From an uncultured Prevotellaceae bacterium (GTDB taxonomy: Bacteria > Bacteroidota > Bacteroidia > Bacteroidales > Bacteroidaceae): DNA of 64,000 bases. The stretch covers positions 1 to 64,000 of the forward strand of contig ONLY01000005.1 in the NCBI GenBank assembly GCA_900318775.1, in the 5' to 3' direction. This document shows, piece by piece, positions 19,047-27,177 of the stretch; the first letter of the stretch is position 1; every line of letters begins with the position of its first letter. Both the position numbers and the translations under genes were made by a program. The notes below the pieces were generated by a model. It was given only the letters and a program-made list of their open reading frames with translations, was not told where the DNA came from and made no database searches.

Positions 19047-19448
19047 ATGATTATAGTAAGGAAAGCGAAAAAGAAAATCGTACGTCCTGACGGGATGCAC
19101 GAGGCATGGGTGTATCAGTCCACCGGAATGACTCCCATCACATTTAAGCAAGTAGTGCAGGAGTGTGCCGCATCGTGTGGCGAACCCTCTAACAAGACTT
19201 TGGGCGTGGTGACCGCCTTGGTGGACCGCATCGCTCATTATCTGGAACTGGGACGACAGGTGCAGATTGACGGTATCGGCACGCTCAAACCGGTGATTAA
19301 CTCGGCTTCGGCAGCTACGGCAGACGAACTGGGCCAGCCCACAGAGTCCATCAAGGGCGTGAAGGTGCGCTTCTATCCTCATGGACCGCTGCAGGAGGCC
19401 ATTGCAGAGAATGGCTATGACTACCAGTCCGAACTGGATGATAAGTGA
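19047..19448 (+). CDS. HU-like DNA-binding protein (Bacteroidetes HU/IHF-related type)
   Basis: 133 residues. The region ITFKQVVQECAASCGEPSNK then VVTALVDRIAHYLELGRQVQ matches the N-terminal helices of HU, followed by IDGIGTLKPVI like the HU beta-sheet (G-x-G-x-F-like). The N-terminus (MIIVRKAKKKIVRPDGMHEA) and the acidic C-terminus are typical of the HU-related proteins seen in many copies in Bacteroidales. It is probably a nucleoid protein or a specific architectural factor. The gene is alone between a divergent operon and a methyltransferase with its own promoter. Its leader carries the three-palindrome element. Confidence 0.8.
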   Translation: MIIVRKAKKKIVRPDGMHEAWVYQSTGMTPITFKQVVQECAASCGEPSNKTLGVVTALVDRIAHYLELGRQVQIDGIGTLKPVINSASAATADELGQPTESIKGVKVRFYPHGPLQEAIAENGYDYQSELDDK

Positions 19449-19451
19449 TTG

Positions 19452-19483
19452 TTTGGCTGTATCGCTGAAAAGTAGTACCTTTG
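19452..19483 (+). promoter_or_regulatory. Promoter of the methyltransferase gene
   Basis: TTTG 19452-19455, exactly 20 bp, TACCTTTG 19476-19483. It lies just after the stop codon of the HU-like gene; the start codon is 33 bases downstream. Confidence 0.75.
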
Positions 19484-19516
19484 CGGGCGAAAAATAAACT
19501 GTGATAGAAAAACAAG

Positions 19517-20311
19517 ATGCAAGAAAGACATCAGAACCGTAAGCAGTATTTCTGCGAATTGGCCAAGACTTCGAAGGATTATTACCTGGACTATCTGCGC
19601 CCTTACATCACACTCACGCCACAGACACGTGTGCTGGAGATCGGCTGTGGCGAGGGAGGCAATCTGCTGCCTTTTGCAGAGCTGGGCTGTGAGGTGAAGG
19701 GAGTGGACATCTGTGACGGACGCATCGAGCAGGCACGCGCCTTCTTTGCGGAGTTCGGGCAGAAGGGCACTTTCGAGTGTGAGAACTTCATCGAGGCGGA
19801 AAAACCGCAGGATGAGGCAGAAAAGTTCGACTTGGTGCTGGTGCACGATGTGATTGAGCACATCGAGTCTCCTTATAAAGAAACCTTTGTGGGCAATATC
19901 CGTCCCCTTCTCAAGCGCAATGGCTTGGTGTTCTTTGGATTCCCCGCATGGCAGATGCCATTTGGCGGTCATCAGCAGATAGGTCGCGGCTTTGTTTCAA
20001 AGACCCCGTTCATTCATAATCTTCCCGTGCCGTTGTACCGTGCGCTGCTCAAGGCCAGTGGCGAAGACGACAGGTGCATTGAGGAACTGATGAGCATCAA
20101 ACGAGCCCAAATGTCCATCGAGGGATTTGAACGTGTGTGCAAGGCCACAGGCTTCTCGATCGTGAACCGCAAGTTCTGGTTCATCAATCCTCACTACAAG
20201 CAGAAGTTCAATCTCACCCCCATTGCGCTGAACCCGCTGCTGGGCAAGATTCCTTACTTCCGCAACTATTACACGACTTCCGCGTTTTACTTGCTGAAGG
20301 CTGAGTCTTGA
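19517..20311 (+). CDS. Class I SAM-dependent methyltransferase
   Basis: 264 residues. Motif I is VLEIGCGEGGNLLPFAELG, the acidic end of strand 2 is VKGVDICDGRIEQA, and a motif IV-like block reads FDLVLVHDVIEH. The C-terminal half (YRALLKASGEDDRCIEELMS and on) is of the kind seen in UbiE/Coq5-like and polysaccharide-associated methyltransferases, but the substrate cannot be read from sequence. There is no signal peptide. It has its own promoter and is followed by a terminator, so it is probably a single-gene unit. Confidence 0.85.
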   Translation: MQERHQNRKQYFCELAKTSKDYYLDYLRPYITLTPQTRVLEIGCGEGGNLLPFAELGCEVKGVDICDGRIEQARAFFAEFGQKGTFECENFIEAEKPQDEAEKFDLVLVHDVIEHIESPYKETFVGNIRPLLKRNGLVFFGFPAWQMPFGGHQQIGRGFVSKTPFIHNLPVPLYRALLKASGEDDRCIEELMSIKRAQMSIEGFERVCKATGFSIVNRKFWFINPHYKQKFNLTPIALNPLLGKIPYFRNYYTTSAFYLLKAES

Positions 20312-20418
20312 TGACAGGCTTTGCCTATCCACTTTGTGTGGGAGAAATTCAGGCAGGGATGCTGTTCATCGGACAGAATGTAGCAAATATTACTTAAGAG
20401 AAATCATTAGAACAAATA

Positions 20419-20450
20419 AGAGAGAACGACACTCACGTGCAGTTCTCTCT
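20419..20450 (+). terminator. Terminator after the methyltransferase gene
   Basis: AGAGAGAAC 20419-20427 pairs with GTTCTCTCT 20442-20450, followed by TTCTTCTGTTTT. The rest of the 20312-20717 gap shows no gene. Confidence 0.75.
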
Positions 20451-20717
20451 TTCTTCTGTTTTCACCTATTATATCTTACGTTAGTTTGTTTGGCATTAAT
20501 AGGCTAATCTAACAAATTCTATCTTTATCTAACTAATCTAAGCGTGTTGTTGACAGGCGACAGCGTCAAATGAACTGTTAATGCTTATGGCCTGTTCTGT
20601 TGTTGAATCTGTTGCAAAGTAACAACATTTTGGAGGCGCAGTGTGTCACAAAAGTCTAAAAGCATGCGAAAATAGTTCAAAAGTAGTGGCGGCCCTTTTG
20701 TTTTGGATATTTTTCTT

Positions 20718-20748
20718 GTTGTGTTGTATGATTTTTTCATTACCTTAG
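20718..20748 (+). promoter_or_regulatory. Promoter of the propeller/AraC regulator
   Basis: GTTG 20718-20721, 19 bp, TACCTTAG 20741-20748 (one base off TAnnTTTG). Predicted start of transcription is near 20755, which supports the ATG at 20785 over a GTG at 20758. Confidence 0.45.
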
Positions 20749-20784
20749 CGGCACAAAGTGAATAAAGACTATTTCCAGTATTCT

Positions 20785-23637
20785 ATGCAGACATTTATAC
20801 GCTATGCACAAGTGCTGTGCCTCTCGTTCCTGATGGTGATAGATTTGGCGGCTCAGGAAGAGTCTCCTTTTCATACACCCATTTCGTTTTCTTCTTTGTC
20901 GATAGATAAAGGACTGTCGTCCAATACGGTGCGTGCCTTGCTGCAGGACCGAAATGGGTTTGTGTGGATGGGCACAAGTCGTGGCTTGAGCCGGTATGAC
21001 GGGCGCAGGGTCACGGTGCTGTCTGGCACACGTGCATTATCGGTCACTTCGTTGGTGGAGTGGGGCGATACGCTATGGGTGGGCACGTCGGATGGACTTT
21101 TTTTGTACCAGCAGCGTGCTGACAGTGTGCTGCGATATGACTTGCAGGTCAATAAAGCGTCTAATGGTGGCGTGAATGTGACCGACATGAAGATGGATGC
21201 AGCGGGCAACCTGTGGCTGACAACAATGGGACAAGGAATCTTGTGCCTGAACTGCACAACGGGCCAAGCTCGCTCGGTTCCTACCCCCAATGATGACAAG
21301 TCGTATGGCTGCATTTATGTGACTCGTGGAGGGACTATTTGGGCCTCAAGCAACTGGGCAAGGTCTAACTTGGTGCGCTATCATTCAGAGACAAAACGCT
21401 TTGAACCCGTGAACTTGCAAGTGGGAGCCATCTCGGGCATCGCCTTGAGTGAGGATTCCGATGGCTGGATGTGGCTGGGTGCGTGGAACGGCAGCTTGGT
21501 GCGCTTCGACAAGACAGGTGGAAAAGCTGAATGTGTCTTTACATCAGAAGAGTCGCAAATCCAGCATGTGCACAGCATCATGGAGGTGAAGCACGGCTAT
21601 ATGCTGGTGGGAAGTGACAAGGGGCTGGCGCTGGTGGATGTGAAGAATCATCGCGTGAGGCTGCACGGGCGCGAAGCATTGAATGACAGTTTTATCTATC
21701 CGCTGATGCGCGACCGCGAGGGCGGCACATGGGTGGGCACTTATTATGGCGGTGTGAACTACACGCACCCAGTGCTTGGCAACTTCTCTTCTTATACACA
21801 CGAGGCACATGCCAATTCTGTTTCGGGCAATGTGGTGAATCACTTCTGCGAGGATGCTGAGCACCGTTTGTGGATAGCCAGCGACGATGGTGGCTTGTGC
21901 TATTATCGTCCGGACAATGGTGCGTTTGTGAAGGTGGACTTGGGCGATGGGGCCGCAGAGCACAATGTGCATGCGCTGCGTATGGAAGGCGAGAATCTGT
22001 ATGCAGGAACCTATTCGCAAGGACTCTATGTGGTCAATACAAAGACGCTGCAGGTGACGCATGTGCCTGTTTTTATAGACGAGAATGGGCGCTACGTTGA
22101 TGTGTCTTCCTATGCTATCTGCAGCGACAGGAAGCACCGCGTGTGGGTGGGCACCTATAAGGAGGTGGCCATTTATCACCCCGAGACGCGTACTTTCAGC
22201 GATGTGAAGAATGTGGGCACCCCCGTGATGGCCATGCGCGAAGACCATGCTGGCAATATGTGGGTGGCTACAGACGGGAATGGCATTTGGCGGTGTGACA
22301 CACGAGGTGTGTGGAAGCAGTATCGCAATTGTCAAAAGAAAAAGAGCTCAGCCGACGAAAGGATGGGGGTGTATAGCCTGTATGAAGATGGTGCAGGAAC
22401 TTTATGGGCCGGTTCGGCTTCTGGTTTGCTGCGCTATCAGCGCAAGGCAGACCGGTTTGAACGAGTGAACTTGCTGCCAGAACCTGTGGGCGTGTATGGC
22501 GTGACAGCTGTAGAAGGCCACCTGTGGCTGACCACATCGGTTGGCATTCTTTCCTATTCGCTGGAGCGTGGTGAGGTGGAGCGTGTGTATCAGGGTGGTG
22601 GAAACATCTCCAGCACGGACTTCCTGCCTGATGCCATATACAGAGGATATGATGGAAGAGTGTATTTGGGTACTACGAACGGCTTTGTCTCGTTCAAGCC
22701 GCAGTTGATGCATCGCAATGAGGTGCGCCCTCAGGTGGTCTTTACGTCGCTGGAGGTATTTGGCCGTCCTGTGGCTGTGGGAAGCGAGATTTTGCCTGTG
22801 CGTTTGCCCTATGCCGACGAGTTGCGCTTGAGCTATCGGGAGAATGTGTTTCGCATCTATTTCTCTGCCATGAGCTACCTGCAACCTTCCGACATCCAGT
22901 ATAGTTACTATCTGGAGGGATTTGACGAGGACTGGATAGAGGGCGGAAACCAGCAGAGTGTGAACTATACGAACCTGTCGCCTGGCACTTATGTGCTGCA
23001 TGTGCGTGCCATGACGAACGACGGGGTGCTGTCGGAGGAATCTACGCTGCGGATTGTCATTACACCTCCATTCTATTGGAACACGCCTGCAAAGATTCTG
23101 TACTTGCTGCTGTTCTTCGCCGCTGCATTCTTCTTTGTGCGCCATCTCTTGCGGAAGAAGGAACGCAAGCATGTGGCTGAAATCAAGGAACTGAACATCC
23201 AGAAGGAACAGGAAATCCAAGAAATCAATAGCCAGAAGGAGCAGGAGATTCAGGAACTGAACGAACAGAAGGAACAGGAGGTGCATGATGCTCGCATCAA
23301 GTTCATGACGATTAACGATAAAGACCAGGAACTGCTCAAGAAGATGGAGACGGTCATTGAACAAAACTTCTCGAACTCCGACCTCTCGGTTGACTACATC
23401 GCTTCTGAAATAGGTGTGTCACGTTCGGGGCTTTTCGCCAAGATGAAGTCTTTGGCAGACATTACCCCTAATGAGATGATACAGATTATCCGTCTGAAGC
23501 ATGCCGCTTCTCTCTTGCTGGAGGGTCGATACAGGGTGAACGAGGTGTGCTACATGGTGGGCTTCTCCAGTCCTTCCTATTTTGCTAAGTGCTTTCAGAA
23601 GCAGTATGGATGTACGCCTGCGAAGTATAAAGGTTGA
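20785..23637 (+). CDS. Membrane sensor with Reg_prop propeller, Y_Y_Y and AraC HTH domains, no kinase
   Basis: 950 residues. A signal peptide (MQTFIRYAQVLCLSFLMVID) is followed by about 650 residues of beta-propeller repeats (DRNGFVWMGTSRGLSRYDGR, EDAEHRLWIASDDGGL and others). A Y_Y_Y domain follows at about 690-765 (YSYYLEGFDEDWIEGG) and one transmembrane helix at about 770-789. Then come three 11-residue repeats (804-836) and a C-terminal AraC-type HTH (SEIGVSRSGLFAKMKSLADI; VCYMVGFSSPSYFAKCFQKQ). This is the plan of Bacteroidetes hybrid two-component systems, but the histidine kinase, ATPase and receiver domains are missing. It would pass a periplasmic signal straight to a membrane-tethered DNA-binding domain. 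No polysaccharide utilisation genes are adjacent, so the ligand is unknown. Confidence 0.88.
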   Translation: MQTFIRYAQVLCLSFLMVIDLAAQEESPFHTPISFSSLSIDKGLSSNTVRALLQDRNGFVWMGTSRGLSRYDGRRVTVLSGTRALSVTSLVEWGDTLWVGTSDGLFLYQQRADSVLRYDLQVNKASNGGVNVTDMKMDAAGNLWLTTMGQGILCLNCTTGQARSVPTPNDDKSYGCIYVTRGGTIWASSNWARSNLVRYHSETKRFEPVNLQVGAISGIALSEDSDGWMWLGAWNGSLVRFDKTGGKAECVFTSEESQIQHVHSIMEVKHGYMLVGSDKGLALVDVKNHRVRLHGREALNDSFIYPLMRDREGGTWVGTYYGGVNYTHPVLGNFSSYTHEAHANSVSGNVVNHFCEDAEHRLWIASDDGGLCYYRPDNGAFVKVDLGDGAAEHNVHALRMEGENLYAGTYSQGLYVVNTKTLQVTHVPVFIDENGRYVDVSSYAICSDRKHRVWVGTYKEVAIYHPETRTFSDVKNVGTPVMAMREDHAGNMWVATDGNGIWRCDTRGVWKQYRNCQKKKSSADERMGVYSLYEDGAGTLWAGSASGLLRYQRKADRFERVNLLPEPVGVYGVTAVEGHLWLTTSVGILSYSLERGEVERVYQGGGNISSTDFLPDAIYRGYDGRVYLGTTNGFVSFKPQLMHRNEVRPQVVFTSLEVFGRPVAVGSEILPVRLPYADELRLSYRENVFRIYFSAMSYLQPSDIQYSYYLEGFDEDWIEGGNQQSVNYTNLSPGTYVLHVRAMTNDGVLSEESTLRIVITPPFYWNTPAKILYLLLFFAAAFFFVRHLLRKKERKHVAEIKELNIQKEQEIQEINSQKEQEIQELNEQKEQEVHDARIKFMTINDKDQELLKKMETVIEQNFSNSDLSVDYIASEIGVSRSGLFAKMKSLADITPNEMIQIIRLKHAASLLLEGRYRVNEVCYMVGFSSPSYFAKCFQKQYGCTPAKYKG

Positions 23638-23647
23638 AGGACAAATA

Positions 23648-23679
23648 TTTGTCGGGGAAGGGAAAATGCTGTAACTTTG
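23648..23679 (+). promoter_or_regulatory. Promoter of the M48 protease gene
   Basis: TTTG 23648-23651, exactly 20 bp, TAACTTTG 23672-23679: a full match to the consensus. It begins 11 bases after the regulator's stop codon and supports the ATG at 23700. Confidence 0.8.
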
Positions 23680-23699
23680 CCGTGTCAAAACAAAATACA

Positions 23700-24587
23700 A
23701 TGAAAATGAAGTACATCAAATCCATTCTGATGGTGGTCTTGGTCACCATTTTGGCAAGTTGTGGTACCACCACGCAAGTGCCAATCACAGGGCGCAAGCA
23801 GCGTCTGGTAGTGAGTGATGAACAGATTATGAGTCTCAGTAATCAGGAGTACAGCGCCTATATGAAGACAGCTAAGGCATCTACCAATGCTGCCAATACG
23901 GCAATGGTGAAACGGGTGGGCGAGCGCTTGGCTAATGCCGTGGTAACCTATCTCAAAGCCAACAATTTGGGTAATGAGGTGGCTAACTATCAGTGGGAGT
24001 TCAACCTCGTGCAAGATAAGCAGGTTAACGCATGGTGTATGCCTGGCGGAAAGATTGTGGTCTATGAAGGCATTTTGCCAGTGACGCAGGATGAGGCCTC
24101 GCTTGCGATTGTGCTGGGACATGAAATTGCCCATGCTGTAGCTAAGCATTCGGCGGAGCGTATCAGCAACTCCTATAAGCAGCAGAGCGCCATGCAGGTG
24201 CTTGGCAGCGTGGCAACAGCGGCAGGCATGGGCCCCAACTGGCAGCAAATCACTTCTCTCGCTATCGGTGTGGGCACGAAGGCATGGACCTCTGGCTTTT
24301 CTCGCAAGCAGGAGAGCGAGGCTGACCACATTGGACTCATCTTTGCAGCAATGGCAGGTTATAATCCTGAAGTCGCTGTTTCGTTCTGGCAGCGTATGGC
24401 GGCTGTGGGCAACAGCTCTAATTCTATCTTCAGCGACCACCCGTCGGATGAGAAGCGCATTCAGCAGATTCAAGGTTGGCTGCCAGAGGCTAAAAAGTAT
24501 TACAAGCCTGTAGTTGCTACTTCAACAAAAGCGACGACAACAAAGACTTCGACTGCCACTGTCAAGAAGAAGGCGACAAAAAAGTAA
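23700..24587 (+). CDS. M48 family metalloprotease, lipoprotein
   Basis: 295 residues. The N-terminus MKMKYIKSILMVVLVTILAS then CGT is a lipoprotein signal with lipobox LASC. The zinc motif is LGHEIAHAVAKHSAE (HExxH), with the third ligand in the later KQESEADHIG. This is the BepA/LoiP-like M48 group, which degrades or helps assemble outer membrane proteins from the periplasmic side. The C-terminal tail is low-complexity Thr/Lys (STKATTTKTSTATVKKKATK). It has its own promoter and a terminator shared with the convergent glnN. Confidence 0.92.
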   Translation: MKMKYIKSILMVVLVTILASCGTTTQVPITGRKQRLVVSDEQIMSLSNQEYSAYMKTAKASTNAANTAMVKRVGERLANAVVTYLKANNLGNEVANYQWEFNLVQDKQVNAWCMPGGKIVVYEGILPVTQDEASLAIVLGHEIAHAVAKHSAERISNSYKQQSAMQVLGSVATAAGMGPNWQQITSLAIGVGTKAWTSGFSRKQESEADHIGLIFAAMAGYNPEVAVSFWQRMAAVGNSSNSIFSDHPSDEKRIQQIQGWLPEAKKYYKPVVATSTKATTTKTSTATVKKKATKK

Positions 24588-24640
24588 GATGTCAATGGCA
24601 TGAATATTTTGGAATGCCATAAAGGGACATGGAAAATAGA

Positions 24641-24673
24641 ATGGGGAGCCACTTGAATGGCTCCCCATTTTTA
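24641..24673. terminator. Bidirectional terminator between the M48 gene and glnN
   Basis: ATGGGGAGCCA 24641-24651 pairs with TGGCTCCCCAT 24658-24668, with a T run on the + side. On the minus strand the stem is followed by CTATTTT. It serves two convergent genes. Confidence 0.88.
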
Positions 24674-24707
24674 TTTGAAGAGTATGTGAGTACTCTGAAG
24701 TGAGGTC

Positions 24708-26933
24708 TTATCGGATGAACAGCAGTTCGCGATACTTAGGCAGTGGCCAAAGGGCATCGTCTACAACAAGCTCGAGCTTGTCTATCTGGCGACGGATGGT
24801 GTCGAACATAGGGGCAATGGTATCGTGATAAGCGATGGCCTTTGCGTGTTCGTCCTCAATCTTGTTGGCAACCTTGCGAGCCTCAATGAGTTCTTCTACC
24901 TGTGTCTCGATGCTGGCTGTGCGTACGGCAATGCTCTCAATGATTTTCAGGTTGCGGGCATTGAGTTCGTCGGCCTTGGCGGCAGGGAATACGTTGCGTA
25001 TACGCTCTACATTGCGGAGAAGCTGGCTCTGGTAGCTGGTGGCTACAGGGATGATGTGGTTCATGGAGAGGTCGCCCAGCACGCGAGCTTCAATCTGAAT
25101 CTTCTTGGTATATGTCTCCCATTTCACTTCGTTGCGGGCTTCGAGCTCCTTCTTGGTCATTACGCCGAGGCTTTCGAACATGGCGATGCTTTCAGGATCA
25201 AGATAGCGCTCGAAGATGACGGGGCAAGAGGTTTCTACGTCGAGACCGCGTTTAGCTGCTTCTGCTTTCCATTCCTCGCTGTAACCGTTGCCGTCGAAAC
25301 GGATGGGCTTGCAAGTCTTGATGTCTTCGCGAAGCACGTCGATGATGGCATGGAAGACTGCGCTGTGGCCTCCTTCTGTGAACTCTTTCTTCTGTGAGAT
25401 TGCAGCAATCTTGGCATCTACCCGCTTCTTGAAGTTGGTAAGCGCTTCTGCCACAGCGCTATTGAGCGCAATCATGGCGCTGGCGCAGTTGGCTTCAGAA
25501 CCTACGGCGCGGAACTCAAATCGGTTGCCGGTGAAGGCGAATGGTGAGGTTCGGTTGCGGTCTGTGTTATCAATGAGCAACTCTGGAATCTCTGGGATGT
25601 CAAGCTTCATGCCTTGTTTGCCGTCCATTGAGAAGAGGTCCTCCTTGTCTGCCTTTTCAATGTGGTTAAGCAATTCGGAGAGCTGCTTGCCAAGGAAAGA
25701 GCTGATGATGGCAGGAGGAGCCTCGTTAGCGCCCAGACGGTGTGCGTTGGTGGCGCTCATGATGGAGGCCTTCAGAAGACCGTTGTGCTTGTATACGCCC
25801 ATAAGGGTCTCGACAATAAACACAGCGAAACGCAGGTTCTGTTCTGCGGTCTTGCCAGGAGCGTGCAACAAAACGCCTGTGTCTGTGCTCAAAGACCAGT
25901 TGTTGTGCTTGCCGGAACCGTTGATGCCTGCGAATGGTTTTTCATGGAGCAATGCACGGAATCCGTGCTTGCGGGCCACTTTCTTCATCAGTGACATCAA
26001 TAGCATGTTGTGGTCAACGGCGAGATTGGTTTCCTCAAAGATTGGGGCTAACTCGAATTGGTTCGGGGCTACCTCATTGTGGCGTGTCTTGCATGGGATG
26101 CCTAATTCCAAAGCCTGAATCTCGAGGTCGCGCATGAATGCTGCGACACGCTCAGGGATGCTGCCAAAGTAGTGGTCGTCCATCTGCTGGTTCTTTGCAG
26201 AGTCGTGTCCCATCAGCGTGCGGCCAGTGAGGAGCAGGTCTGGACGGGCTGCGTAAAGGCCTTCGTCAACAAGGAAGTACTCCTGCTCCCAACCGAGGTT
26301 GGAAGTCACCTTCTTCACTTCTGGATCAAAGTAGTGACAAACCTCGGTAGCGGCTACATTTACGGCTTTGAGCGCGCGGAGCAGCGGAGCCTTGTAGTCA
26401 AGCGATTCTCCACTGTATGAAATGAATACAGTAGGGATAATTAGTGTGTCTTCAATGATGAATACGGGAGAGGTGGGATCCCACGCTGAATAGCCACGTG
26501 CTTCGAAAGTGGAACGGATGCCGCCAGATGGGAAAGAAGAGGCGTCAGGCTCCTGCTGGACGAGCAGTTTGCCGCTGAACTCTTCAATCATGCCACCTTT
26601 GCCATCATGTTCAATGAAAGAGTCGTGTTTCTCTGCAGTTCCTTCGGTGAGGGGCTGGAACCAGTGTGTATAGTGCGTTACGCCGTTTTCTTTGGCCCAT
26701 TGGATGATGCCGGAAGCTACAGCGTCGGCTATTTTTCGATCAAGACGTGAACCGTTGTCGATAACGTCTACCATCTGGTCGTAAACGTCCTTTGGCAGAT
26801 ACTTGTACATTTTCTCGCGGTTGAAAACGTGCTTGCCGAAATACTCAGAAGGTCTTTCACTCGGTGCGGTCACCTCAAGAGGCTTTTTCTTGAAAGCCTC
26901 ACCGACAACTTGAAATCTCAGTTCGTTTGCCAT
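24708..26933 (-). CDS. glnN: Glutamine synthetase type III
   Basis: 741 residues, the size of GSIII and far above GSI/GSII. Typical blocks are MANELRFQVVGEAFKKKPLE at the start, NKNQQMDDHYFGSIPERV-like AKNQQMDDHYFGSIPERV, KTRHNEVAPNQFELAPIFEE and FAGINGSGKHNNWS, which contain the Glu and His metal and glutamate ligands. It makes glutamine from glutamate, ammonia and ATP in the cytoplasm. The ATG at 26933 was chosen because the promoter box at 26975-26982 lies inside any longer reading. It pairs functionally with gltB/gltD 3 kb away. Confidence 0.97.
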   Translation of the reverse strand: MANELRFQVVGEAFKKKPLEVTAPSERPSEYFGKHVFNREKMYKYLPKDVYDQMVDVIDNGSRLDRKIADAVASGIIQWAKENGVTHYTHWFQPLTEGTAEKHDSFIEHDGKGGMIEEFSGKLLVQQEPDASSFPSGGIRSTFEARGYSAWDPTSPVFIIEDTLIIPTVFISYSGESLDYKAPLLRALKAVNVAATEVCHYFDPEVKKVTSNLGWEQEYFLVDEGLYAARPDLLLTGRTLMGHDSAKNQQMDDHYFGSIPERVAAFMRDLEIQALELGIPCKTRHNEVAPNQFELAPIFEETNLAVDHNMLLMSLMKKVARKHGFRALLHEKPFAGINGSGKHNNWSLSTDTGVLLHAPGKTAEQNLRFAVFIVETLMGVYKHNGLLKASIMSATNAHRLGANEAPPAIISSFLGKQLSELLNHIEKADKEDLFSMDGKQGMKLDIPEIPELLIDNTDRNRTSPFAFTGNRFEFRAVGSEANCASAMIALNSAVAEALTNFKKRVDAKIAAISQKKEFTEGGHSAVFHAIIDVLREDIKTCKPIRFDGNGYSEEWKAEAAKRGLDVETSCPVIFERYLDPESIAMFESLGVMTKKELEARNEVKWETYTKKIQIEARVLGDLSMNHIIPVATSYQSQLLRNVERIRNVFPAAKADELNARNLKIIESIAVRTASIETQVEELIEARKVANKIEDEHAKAIAYHDTIAPMFDTIRRQIDKLELVVDDALWPLPKYRELLFIR

Positions 26934-26974
26934 GTTTGTGTTTGTTTTAATGGGTTGATTAATGAATGACGCTG

Positions 26975-27006
26975 CAAAGGTAATACATATTGTTATTAAA
27001 AACAAG
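26975..27006 (-). promoter_or_regulatory. Promoter of glnN
   Basis: On the minus strand CTTG (27006-27003), 20 bp, TACCTTTG (26982-26975). Predicted leader is about 35 bases. Confidence 0.75.
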
Positions 27007-27038
27007 TAAAATAGCAACAAAATGTAATATAATATAGA

Positions 27039-27062
27039 TTAATAACTTCTTTTAGTTATTAA
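27039..27062. promoter_or_regulatory. 9-bp inverted repeat upstream of the glnN promoter
   Basis: TTAATAACT 27039-27047 and AGTTATTAA 27054-27062 form a perfect dyad about 70 bases upstream of the predicted glnN start of transcription. It is a candidate activator or repressor site; no regulator is identified. Confidence 0.35.
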
Positions 27063-27103
27063 ATATGTGCAATCCACGACAATTTGTGTAGTTTTTAAAG
27101 AAA

Positions 27104-27142
27104 AATCCGGCTTGACGACGCGTAAAGTTGTCAAGCCGGATT
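27104..27142 (-). terminator. Terminator of the porin-pepD operon
   Basis: AATCCGGCTTGAC 27104-27116 pairs with GTCAAGCCGGATT 27130-27142 (13 bp). On the minus strand it is followed by TTTCTTT. Confidence 0.88.
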
Positions 27143-27177
27143 ACTTGTGCTATGCAGCAATTATTGTATGGCATGCT

